Source: JAVSMW01 sp032027005
GTDB taxonomy: Bacteria > Bacillota > Thermincolia > Thermincolales > UBA2595
Direction: 5' to 3'
Assembly: GCA_032027005.1 (NCBI GenBank)
Contig: JAVSMW010000004.1
Coordinates: 56,196-120,195, forward strand
DNA length: 64,000 bases
Of the stretch, positions 26,044 to 33,007 are shown piece after piece. Under the pieces are notes generated by a model. The model saw nothing but the letters and a program-made list of their open reading frames with translations. It was not told where the DNA came from and searched no databases. The position numbers and the translations under genes were made by a program. Each line of letters begins with the position of its first letter. Within the stretch, counting starts at the first letter, position 1.

Positions 26044-27615
26044 TTAGGTATCAGACGGCGGTTCTGTAGGCGGCACTTCCGGGGGAGCAGCAGGCTCTTC
26101 AGGTGAGGGAGCCGGCGTTGGTGTCTCCGACGGCAGCCCTGACGGCAGCTCTGCCGGTGGTGCTATTGGCGGCACCGGTTCAGACGCAGGTTCTTCCGGT
26201 ACAGTAGTGGGAACAGGCTCAGGGTTATTTTCCCCATTACTGCCGGGCCCACTGTTCGGTTTACCGTGCACAGGCTTGGAACCAACCAGAATGATTTCGT
26301 TCAATGGTTTATAGTAGCTTTCAGATAGTGGTTTTTCTCCAAGCAGTTGGCCATTTTGGTAAACTGACTTCCTGGACATCACCCTATAACCTTTTGTTCC
26401 TTTCTGATCAACACGCTGGGAACCCTGAGCCAGGGTAGCGTCATTTTTATAAACAATTTGAAAAGGATATTCCTTAACAATATTATTTACAATATGGACT
26501 GACTTCTTTTCGGCAACATCACCAAAAAGCTTTAGGGTTACGGTATTACCGGAAACCGTTGATTTGATTATCACGGCACCGGGCAGATTGTTTTTAAACT
26601 TGAGGTCTTTGTACCCATAAGCGACAGCCGCGTCCTGACCTATCGGCACATAACTGATGGTCAAAGAGTGGTTGGACCTCTCTACAATTTCCATATCCGC
26701 CTGCAGCAATGTATTATACAGAGTTGTGGAAACCTGACAGACGCCGCCTCCCAGACTGTCGATAAACTCATTGTTGAGAATAGACGGGGCCAGCTTATAT
26801 CCGGCCTCCTGGCTTCTGGGACCGACAACTTCATTAAAGGAAAAAACTTCGCCGGGTTTAATCATCCGGCCATCTAACGCCTGAGCTGCAACTCTGATAT
26901 TAAAAACCCGGTTTGTTTTTTTCGCATCAAAGTAAGTGGTAAACCTGGCAAGCTCCCCGTTCACCCGCATATTTTCCAAATCCTGAGTGGTCAGGACAGG
27001 TTTTAGGTTTACTATTTTTAATACAATTTCCGGGGCACTCTCACCATTAATTATACTCATAACCTGCTCAGAGGCATTCCGCAGGTCCACCCCCCTGCCT
27101 TCGGAACTCTCCAATATTTGCACTGCATCAGACGGGGTCACAACTAATTCGGCATCTCGTGGGGGTACGTTAAACTCCTTAGTCAAATTTTGCAGAATAG
27201 AATTCAGCTTATTCTGATCAAAGGAAAACTCTACCGGAACTTCTCTGCCGTTCCTGGCAACATTTTTACGGTCCTGCCACTGATTAAGGAAATTCCCCTG
27301 CCGGCCAACTGCCCAGGCCATATTCATAATGGAGGCGGCATTTACCTGGAGGTTAATGTCGGCTAATTTAAATTTGGCTGATCTGTTTCCGAATTTAACT
27401 GTTATAGATTCATTTTTAAGAGAATTTACATATTCATCAAGAGTCTTCAGGACTTCGTTCCTACTTTTGTTCCCTAAAGGAGTTCCCTTTAGAGCAACAC
27501 CGGGAAAAATTCTGTCGGTTTTCCCGGTCGCGGCAACTACAGAAAAGAATGAAACCACACCCGAGATAACCATAACTGCAATTACTATTATTACTGCTTT
27601 TACCTTTCCAGTCAT
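26044..27615 (-). CDS. VanW-family cell-wall protein with G5-like domain and Pro-rich tail
   Basis: 523 residues: one N-terminal membrane span (about 6-28), two putative peptidoglycan-binding segments (about 35-215), a VanW domain (about 235-365, with FSFNEVVGPRS and GGGVCQVSTTLYN), a G5-like region (about 370-445) and a roughly 65-residue tail of Pro, Glu, Ser and Thr. Similar proteins (YoaR type) are found on the surface of spore-forming Firmicutes; VanW occurs in vancomycin clusters but is not needed for resistance, and its biochemical role is unknown. No resistance genes are nearby. Own terminator downstream. Confidence 0.85.
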   Translation of the reverse strand: MTGKVKAVIIVIAVMVISGVVSFFSVVAATGKTDRIFPGVALKGTPLGNKSRNEVLKTLDEYVNSLKNESITVKFGNRSAKFKLADINLQVNAASIMNMAWAVGRQGNFLNQWQDRKNVARNGREVPVEFSFDQNKLNSILQNLTKEFNVPPRDAELVVTPSDAVQILESSEGRGVDLRNASEQVMSIINGESAPEIVLKIVNLKPVLTTQDLENMRVNGELARFTTYFDAKKTNRVFNIRVAAQALDGRMIKPGEVFSFNEVVGPRSQEAGYKLAPSILNNEFIDSLGGGVCQVSTTLYNTLLQADMEIVERSNHSLTISYVPIGQDAAVAYGYKDLKFKNNLPGAVIIKSTVSGNTVTLKLFGDVAEKKSVHIVNNIVKEYPFQIVYKNDATLAQGSQRVDQKGTKGYRVMSRKSVYQNGQLLGEKPLSESYYKPLNEIILVGSKPVHGKPNSGPGSNGENNPEPVPTTVPEEPASEPVPPIAPPAELPSGLPSETPTPAPSPEEPAAPPEVPPTEPPSDT

Positions 27616-27812
27616 AAGCCAACACCCCGTATTTTACAATAACTATAATATATTGAAAAATATATTATACGTTTTTAAATTAATTCCTCTATTAAGACGA
27701 TTTATACTGCAAAAAGGTTGCAAAAAACCGTAAGTTTCGTTTAAAATTTATCAGCTAAATTTACTAGAAAGGCGCAGTAGTATAAAAAAAAATCAGGAAG
27801 CATTGTTGCTTC

Positions 27813-28076
27813 CTAATCTTCTTCCATCATTGATGCCCAAGTATCGGCAACTTTTTCCCACTCATCATCATTTTCAATATCAACCAAAACTTCGTTGCCA
27901 TCATCATCTGAATCAATTCTTAAAATAATGGCTTCTTCCTGGTCTTCCTCGCCACCCTCCAACGGAAGCAGGATAGCATACTCTGAACCGTCTATTTCAA
28001 TTATGTCAATAACTGAAAAGTCGTGTTCATTACCCTCTTCATCTGTCAGTGTGAGAACTTCATCCTCCTGAGTCAC
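27813..28076 (-). CDS. DUF1292 acidic protein (YrzB-like)
   Basis: 87 residues, GTG start behind GAGGTG, extremely acidic (long Glu/Asp stretches) with LTDEEGNEHDF and YAILLPLEG, the DUF1292 signature. It follows ruvX in the ireB-ruvX-DUF1292 order seen across Firmicutes (B. subtilis yrzL-yrrK-yrzB). Function unknown. Confidence 0.85.
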   Translation of the reverse strand: MTQEDEVLTLTDEEGNEHDFSVIDIIEIDGSEYAILLPLEGGEEDQEEAIILRIDSDDDGNEVLVDIENDDEWEKVADTWASMMEED

Positions 28077-28177
28077 ATTATCACCTCTTTTATTTATTCA
28101 AGTATATGTATATTATATTACAAAATTATGGTTGTCAATAAGACATCCATCAACTATAATACCCAAAATTGCCTTTT

Positions 28178-28594
28178 TTATTCCTTTCCTTGGCTATTCA
28201 GGAATCCCTGCAAAATCATAACTGCTGCCATCTTATCTATTACATTTTTTCGCTTTTTCCGGCTCACATCAGCCTCAATCAGGGTCCGTTGAGCTGCAAC
28301 AGTTGTCAACCGCTCATCCCACATTACAACAGGAAGAGACAGCTTTCCTTGAAAATCTTTAACAAATTCCTGCACTGCTTCTGACTGCGGTCCTAAGGTA
28401 CCATTCATATTTTTAGGTAATCCAATAACAGCTTTATGGACCTCATATTCTCGAATGATTTCCGCCAGCCTGTTTAGGTCATTAGCCAACCCTCTGCGTC
28501 TAATGACCTCCAGCCCCTGGGCAGTCCATCCGAGGGGGTCACTTAAGGCTACTCCAATAGTTTTGCTGCCGACATCCAAACCAATAATTCGCAA
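28178..28594 (-). CDS. ruvX: Holliday junction resolvase / pre-16S rRNA nuclease RuvX (YqgF)
   Basis: 138 residues, TTG start preceded by GGAGGAG. RNase H-fold motifs are all present: GLDVGSKTIGVAL with the first Asp at residue 6, IGLPKNMNGT in the middle and the DERLTT motif with downstream acidic residues near 117. The family processes the 5' end of 16S rRNA in E. coli and may also cut Holliday junctions. The DUF1292 gene follows 101 bases later. Upstream, the usual neighbour ireB is separated by an inserted aldo/keto reductase gene. Confidence 0.9.
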   Translation of the reverse strand: MRIIGLDVGSKTIGVALSDPLGWTAQGLEVIRRRGLANDLNRLAEIIREYEVHKAVIGLPKNMNGTLGPQSEAVQEFVKDFQGKLSLPVVMWDERLTTVAAQRTLIEADVSRKKRKNVIDKMAAVMILQGFLNSQGKE

Positions 28595-28624
28595 CTTTTC
28601 TCCTCCAGGCTAAGACTAAATAAT

Positions 28625-29572
28625 CTAAACAACTTTAATGCAAAACTCTTTACATACCGGGCCGCAATAGCCACAAAGCCTGCAGGCCTGCCGGTCTACC
28701 TGGGCTTTGCCGTCAATGAGACTAATCGCCTTGGCCGAACAGCGTTCAACACATTCCCCACAGCCCTGGCACCATGAATCAATATGCAGAACACGGGGGA
28801 TAGCTCTGACCTTGTCCCTTGTCTCTGTAGAAACTTGCTTCCCTTCAAACAAATTGATATTCATATCAACTTCAGCCATTGTTTTCATACCAACTGCGAT
28901 AGCATCCAGGTCGTTATTTCCAAGCACAAAAGAAAATGCTTCTTCTGTCTTTCTCAACAGATTCCCGCCACCTAGGGGTTTCATGCTGTAAATACCCTTC
29001 CCTGCCCTGGCTGCTTCACTAATAGCAGCTGTCATCTCAGCGGTGCCGCCGTCATTGATGCCCACTCCACTGATATTATATAACGGATGAATCACATCTA
29101 TTTCCGGAATCTCTGCTGCTGCTCTGACTCCGGCTACAGTATGGGTGGAAATTCCGGCTGCTTTGATAATTCCCCGATCCTTACATTTCAGTAGATACTC
29201 ATAAGCCTCCCAATGTCCTTTAATAGTGAGAGCAGATTCTTGTTCATGGAGCATGAAAATATCTATAACATCCCTGTCCAGTTCCCTTCTGGCCTCTTCT
29301 AAACTTGCCGCCATCATTTCCGCCGAGTAATCATATGATTTAGAAGAAATATAAACCTCATCCCGGTACCCTTTCAGTGCTCGGCGGATATAAGGATAAG
29401 TCTGATAAAACTGGGCAGTATCCATAAAATTAATTCCGCGTTCCAAGGCATACCTAATCACCTGAGCCCCCTCATCGACGGAAAGATTAGCCTGCAGCGG
29501 CCCGATTGTCAAAACTCCAAAGCACATCCGGGAAACCTTAATACCCGTTGCACCCAACTGCCTGTATTCCAT
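28625..29572 (-). CDS. Aldo/keto reductase with C-terminal 2x[4Fe-4S] ferredoxin domain
   Basis: 315 residues. An AKR barrel (about 1-255) carries the catalytic set Asp (MDTAQFY), Tyr, Lys (SSKSYD) and His (MLHEQES). A C-terminal ferredoxin-like domain (about 265-315) has a C-x2-C-x2-C-x3-C set and a second CRLCGYCGPVC set, enough for two clusters. Such AKR-ferredoxin fusions are common in anaerobic Clostridia and probably couple carbonyl reduction or oxidation to ferredoxin; no substrate is established. It is inserted between ireB and ruvX. Confidence 0.85.
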   Translation of the reverse strand: MEYRQLGATGIKVSRMCFGVLTIGPLQANLSVDEGAQVIRYALERGINFMDTAQFYQTYPYIRRALKGYRDEVYISSKSYDYSAEMMAASLEEARRELDRDVIDIFMLHEQESALTIKGHWEAYEYLLKCKDRGIIKAAGISTHTVAGVRAAAEIPEIDVIHPLYNISGVGINDGGTAEMTAAISEAARAGKGIYSMKPLGGGNLLRKTEEAFSFVLGNNDLDAIAVGMKTMAEVDMNINLFEGKQVSTETRDKVRAIPRVLHIDSWCQGCGECVERCSAKAISLIDGKAQVDRQACRLCGYCGPVCKEFCIKVV

Positions 29573-29589
29573 AAACCCACCTTTTACCC

Positions 29590-29740
29590 TATGACCCGGG
29601 GAACGACGCTAGCCGCCGCTTTTCACCGGACCAGTGAACTCGTTCAACTAAAGTTGAACATCGAGATTGGGGCGGGGGAGTCAACCCCCACTGTAGCGGA
29701 GTACGGGGAACCACTCCCACTATTAGAAGTGGGAGTCTTA
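29590..29740 (+). ncRNA. Candidate structured RNA with three consecutive stable hairpins (omega-RNA/HEARO-like)
   Basis: No reading frame is seen, but three stems follow one another: CTCG/CGAG closing TTCAAC/GTTGAA (29639-29665), GGGGG-AGTCAA-CCCCC (29674-29689) and ACTCCCACT/AGTGGGAGT (29713-29736), joined by the purine-rich linker GCGGAGTACGGGGAACC. The layout, size (about 150 nt) and linker resemble, to my memory, the HEARO RNAs that guide IscB nucleases, which also occur as stand-alone copies. No IscB or TnpB gene is in the window. The strand is chosen from that resemblance only. Confidence 0.4.
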
Positions 29741-29782
29741 CGATAGGAATGAACTGAGGGCGGCTGGGCCGCCCTTGTAGTT

Positions 29783-30037
29783 CTATTTCTGCAAATACTG
29801 TTTTACCAGTTCTTCGATAATTTCATCCCGCTCAATCTTTCTGATCATACTTCTGGCATTATTATGGCTTGTTATGTAGGCGGGATCTCCCGATAACAGG
29901 TAGCCCACAATCTGGTTAATAGGATTGTAACCCTTTTCCTTCAATGCTTCAAATACTGTAAAAAGTGTACGCTTAACTTCATTTAAATCATCGGCACTTA
30001 CTTTAAACATCATGGTCTCTTCAAAATTCCTGGTCAT
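29783..30037 (-). CDS. ireB: IreB-family regulatory phosphoprotein
   Basis: 84 residues from ATG 30037 behind GGGGGG; a seven-codon upstream extension beginning with TTG has no site. The sequence MTRNFEETMMFKV...NPINQIVGYLLSGDPAYITSHNNAR is the highly conserved IreB (DUF965, YrzL) family, a substrate of PASTA kinases that modulates cephalosporin resistance in Enterococcus. Its usual partner ruvX lies downstream, separated by the RNA candidate and the aldo/keto reductase. Confidence 0.92.
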   Translation of the reverse strand: MTRNFEETMMFKVSADDLNEVKRTLFTVFEALKEKGYNPINQIVGYLLSGDPAYITSHNNARSMIRKIERDEIIEELVKQYLQK

Positions 30038-30059
30038 ATCGGTTTCCCCCCCTGCCAAT

Positions 30060-30524
30060 TGATAGTACTAGTATTCTCCAAAACTTCCCTTTATCCTCTT
30101 ACATGAGGAAAAATTTCTCCACCTGAAGTAAGTTTCACTTTACCCTGTGGCACAGTCAATTATTGACTCTAACTACCGGTGCCGGGTATTTTGTTGTAGA
30201 ATTATATTACCAGTTATGCTACAATGGTAATAGACGGAAAATTTGTTAGTGTTTCTGCGACCTGAAAAATCAAACTGATCAGTAAGGCTCTGGTGTAACA
30301 AGTTTCAATGCTTTGCCCCTTAATTATTTCCTCAGTATCACTAAATAATACGAATCAGTTCCATGTTTGTCTTAATTTTTTAAGAGGAAAAGGGTTTGGC
30401 ACAGAACTGCGGGTGACCGGTTGCATCGTCTCAGAGACTCTCAATAACTTAATTATCAGCGGGAACGCCCTCATCATCGTGTCAAGCCCCATTACAGGTT
30501 TTTAAAACCATTTGAGGAGGGGTT
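30060..30524. other. Intergenic region between ireB and the 30525 gene
   Basis: Divergent-promoter region of 465 bases. An extended -10 (TGCTACAAT ending at 30225) points rightwards. A weak 65-codon frame at 30308-30505 lacks a ribosome site. No RNA gene or repeat is recognised. Confidence 0.4.
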
Positions 30525-30917
30525 ATGATGGCACATGGATTTTGCAGCGCGATAGGTTACTTTTTCGGTCGGTTAAACAGCCCTAGTGAATTAACAATTG
30601 CATTTTTAGGTGAGAACGAAGATTTGGTTTTTGGTTTGGCTTCCATCTTAGATGAAATAGGCCCGGAAAATCTAAAAGTAAAATGCTGTACCTTACCAAA
30701 TGGTCTTGCCGAAATCACTGTTTTTGACAAGCGAGACCCGGATAACTTCTCTGATTCCCGCAAACGCCCATTAGAGCATATTGCCAGGTTTATCAATGAT
30801 TTGCAGGAAGACAAAAAATTCATCATCACCGTAGGAGACCTTAATTTGAATATGAATTATCAGGTTCTCAGGATGGAGTTGGATGATGTGGAGTTGGTAA
30901 CCGAATATCTACACTAA
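30525..30917 (+). CDS. Unrecognised 130-aa protein
   Basis: ATG ATG start after GAGGAGGGG (either ATG may be used). The product is soluble-looking, with a predicted alpha/beta pattern: hydrophobic strand ELTIAFLGENEDL (about 22-34), a helix, a Cys pair in KVKCCTLP (about 53-60) and an acidic C-terminus. No motif allows a family name. It is monocistronic with an excellent terminator behind it, which supports its being a real gene. Confidence 0.6.
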   Translation: MMAHGFCSAIGYFFGRLNSPSELTIAFLGENEDLVFGLASILDEIGPENLKVKCCTLPNGLAEITVFDKRDPDNFSDSRKRPLEHIARFINDLQEDKKFIITVGDLNLNMNYQVLRMELDDVELVTEYLH

Positions 30918-30923
30918 CGCCAA

Positions 30924-30976
30924 GGGGCTGAGACGAAGTTAAAGAATAAACTTCGTCTCAGCCCCTTTAAGTTTTA
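30924..30976 (+). terminator. Strong terminator after the 30525 gene
   Basis: A 17-base perfect inverted repeat, GGGGCTGAGACGAAGTT (30924-30940) and its complement (30949-30965), is followed by TTTAAGTTTT. Confidence 0.9.
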
Positions 30977-30989
30977 AGGGTGCATGCCG

Positions 30990-31098
30990 GTAAAAATGCC
31001 TTCTGGACTGCGTTGCGCGCCGCGGCGCAATCCTCAACGTATAACAAGTACGCCTCCGGTTGCGCCGCGACGTGCGCCTTGCCAGAAGGCATTTTTAC
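30990..31098. repeat. 109-base hairpin element, copy 1
   Basis: Perfect 17-base terminal inverted repeats GTAAAAATGCCTTCTGG (30990-31006) and complement (31082-31098) enclose a second inverted pair CGCGGCGCAA / TTGCGCCGCG. GC-rich, non-coding; looks like a palindromic mobile or repeated element. Confidence 0.7.
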
Positions 31099-31149
31099 AC
31101 CCCCGGGGCGGGGGCCGGGACCAGTAGCATCCTTACATTTAGGAAACAA

Positions 31150-31370
31150 AATCAGCTGGCGCGATTTTGCTGGGGAGGTTTCGCCTAACAGTACGCGTCC
31201 TGCTCAGCAGTTGCCGCACATGCGGCTTTCGGATGAGGTTATCCATGGATCAAGGTTCCTGGGTGCGGTTGCACTGCGACGCATTTGCCAGGATAGCAAG
31301 GTGTCGCGGGTGCTATGGACGGCGCAGGAGCGACGGTGCCTTGCCAGAATGCGTTTTTATACCCGCGGGA
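31150..31370. repeat. Degenerate second copy of the hairpin element and flanking non-coding DNA
   Basis: 31320-31364 (GCGCAGGAGCGACGG, then CCTTGCCAGAATGCGTTTTTA) is recognisably the right arm of the 30990-31098 element with substitutions, and GCATTTGCCAGGATAGCAAGG upstream suggests its partner. Nothing coding is supported in 30977-31431. Confidence 0.45.
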
Positions 31371-31431
31371 CGGGGCTAGGGACCAATGGTTGCTTAGTAC
31401 TAGGTTTTGAGGAGCGGAGTTGATTGCGTCT

Positions 31432-32217
31432 TCAAATCTCATACTCAATAGAATTTTCCTTCTGGAGGCTGAATTCCATAAAAATCTGGTCCCGGAGTTT
31501 GATGAAATCCCAGTGGTTGCGGCTGCGGGGACGTCCTAACTCTATGTTTATAATATTGCTGATTTTCCCTGGGTGGGGTGTCATCACCACTACCTTATCA
31601 GCCAGGTAAACTGCCTCGTCAATGTCATGGGTTACAAATACAACAGTCTTATGCTTTTCCAGCCAGATTCGTTCAATTTCATCCTGCATTTTGATTCTGG
31701 TTATGGCATCTAAAGCTGCAAAGGGCTCATCCATAAAAATTATATCAGGGTCTACAGCCAGGGCCCTGGCTAATGCAACTCGCTGCTGCATGCCTCCGGA
31801 AAGCTCAGCCGGGTGGTGATTGATGAAATTCTCCAGCCCAACCATGCGTATATATTCCATCGCTCTGTGGTGACGCTCATCTGCAGGTATGCCGGCAACT
31901 TCGAGACCATATTCTATATTTTTCAATACATCCCGCCACGGGAAAAGTCCGTAGTTCTGAAAAAGGGTGATATGTTTAGGATGAGGCCCCAGAACCTGCC
32001 GCCCGTCAATAATAACTTGGCCCGTGGAAGGCTTTTCAAACCCGGCCAGTAAGTTTAAAAGGGTTGTTTTACCACAGCCGCTGGGCCCTAAAAGGCAGAT
32101 AAACTCACCTTGATAAATATTTAAATTAACTTCATTTAAGACCCTTTGGGCAGCCTTTTTTTTGTTTTGAAAAGCTTTCGTTACACCCTTGACCTCAATT
32201 TTTAATTCCTTCTTCAC
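31432..32217 (-). CDS. ABC transporter ATP-binding protein, NitT/TauT (SsuB) family
   Basis: The ATPase is 261 residues with Walker A GPSGCGKTT (about 43-51), the signature LSGGMQQRVALARA and Walker B IIFMDEPFAALD, followed by the H-loop FVTHDIDEA. Its closest look is SsuB/TauB/NrtD, which energise uptake of sulfonates, taurine, nitrate or related small anions. It lies 10 bases after the permease gene and in the same operon as the CooS-binding-protein fusion and cysK, which suggests a sulfur source as substrate; not proven. Confidence 0.9.
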   Translation of the reverse strand: MKKELKIEVKGVTKAFQNKKKAAQRVLNEVNLNIYQGEFICLLGPSGCGKTTLLNLLAGFEKPSTGQVIIDGRQVLGPHPKHITLFQNYGLFPWRDVLKNIEYGLEVAGIPADERHHRAMEYIRMVGLENFINHHPAELSGGMQQRVALARALAVDPDIIFMDEPFAALDAITRIKMQDEIERIWLEKHKTVVFVTHDIDEAVYLADKVVVMTPHPGKISNIINIELGRPRSRNHWDFIKLRDQIFMEFSLQKENSIEYEI

Positions 32218-32227
32218 AATTATTCAC

Positions 32228-33001
32228 CTACTCGCTTCTAGCAGTTACATAACCCCATTTTCCCCTCACCCATTTTTCAAACAAAGTAATCAGGCGGTCA
32301 AATAACAGTCCGATAACGCCTATCATTAACATGCTGGCGATAACCATGTCATAACGCAAACTGTTTCTACCATCAATGATTAAGTAACCCAAGCCTGACT
32401 GTACTCCCAACATCTCACCTACCACCAGGAAAACCCATCCGGTACCGAGGGCAAGATGCAAGCCTACTGTAATATTCGGGAAAGCAGCCGGAACAATCAC
32501 CTTTCTAAGGACATTTAATTCTCCGGTGTTAAAGTTGCGGGCTACTTTTAAGTATACAGGGTCAACATTTCGTACAGCTGAAATGGTCGTTAACAAGATG
32601 GGGAAAAACGCCGCAATAAATATGATCACCATTGTTGGCAGATTTCCGATGCCAAACCATAAAACCATTAAGGGCAGCCAGGCTACCGGTGAGATCGGCC
32701 TGATAATATGAGCCAGGGGTTCAAAAGCCAGCCATAACCGGGCGTAGCGTCCAAAGATTAAGCCCAGCGGTATTGCAAGCAGAGCCGCTGCCAGATAAGC
32801 ACCAAGAAATCTTAACAGGCTTACACTGATATGTACATGTAGAATGTCCTTCATTTCCCAAAAGCTTATCACAACAGCCCAGGGCTTTGGCAATAAATCC
32901 GCAGGAAATAACCCGGACATCCAATTCCACAAAACCATCAGAAAAGCAATAGTTATCAAAGGAAAAAATATTTTTTCCGCTTGTCTGTTCATAATTATCA
33001 C
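32228..33001 (-). CDS. ABC transporter permease, NitT/TauT (SsuC) family
   Basis: 257 residues with about six membrane spans and the conserved permease segment around VARNFNTGELNVLRKVIVPAAFP (EAA-like coupling loop contacting the ATPase). The length is standard for SsuC/TauC. It lies directly between the fusion gene (6-base gap) and the ATPase gene, so the binding-protein half of the fusion must originally have been this transporter's own substrate-binding subunit. Confidence 0.9.
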   Translation of the reverse strand: MIIMNRQAEKIFFPLITIAFLMVLWNWMSGLFPADLLPKPWAVVISFWEMKDILHVHISVSLLRFLGAYLAAALLAIPLGLIFGRYARLWLAFEPLAHIIRPISPVAWLPLMVLWFGIGNLPTMVIIFIAAFFPILLTTISAVRNVDPVYLKVARNFNTGELNVLRKVIVPAAFPNITVGLHLALGTGWVFLVVGEMLGVQSGLGYLIIDGRNSLRYDMVIASMLMIGVIGLLFDRLITLFEKWVRGKWGYVTARSE

Positions 33002-33007
33002 AGCACC

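Noticed and set aside
26044..27615. Vancomycin resistance via VanW
   Set aside because: VanW-domain proteins are common surface proteins; no vanHAX or vanRS genes are in the window.
30308..30505. 65-codon frame upstream of the 30525 gene
   Set aside because: No ribosome site and no recognisable family; the C-terminal half looks slightly protein-like, but the evidence is too weak.
31020..31080. GTATAAC and related words resembling an integron attC site
   Set aside because: They lie inside the long palindrome; spacing and partner boxes do not fit attC and no integrase is present.
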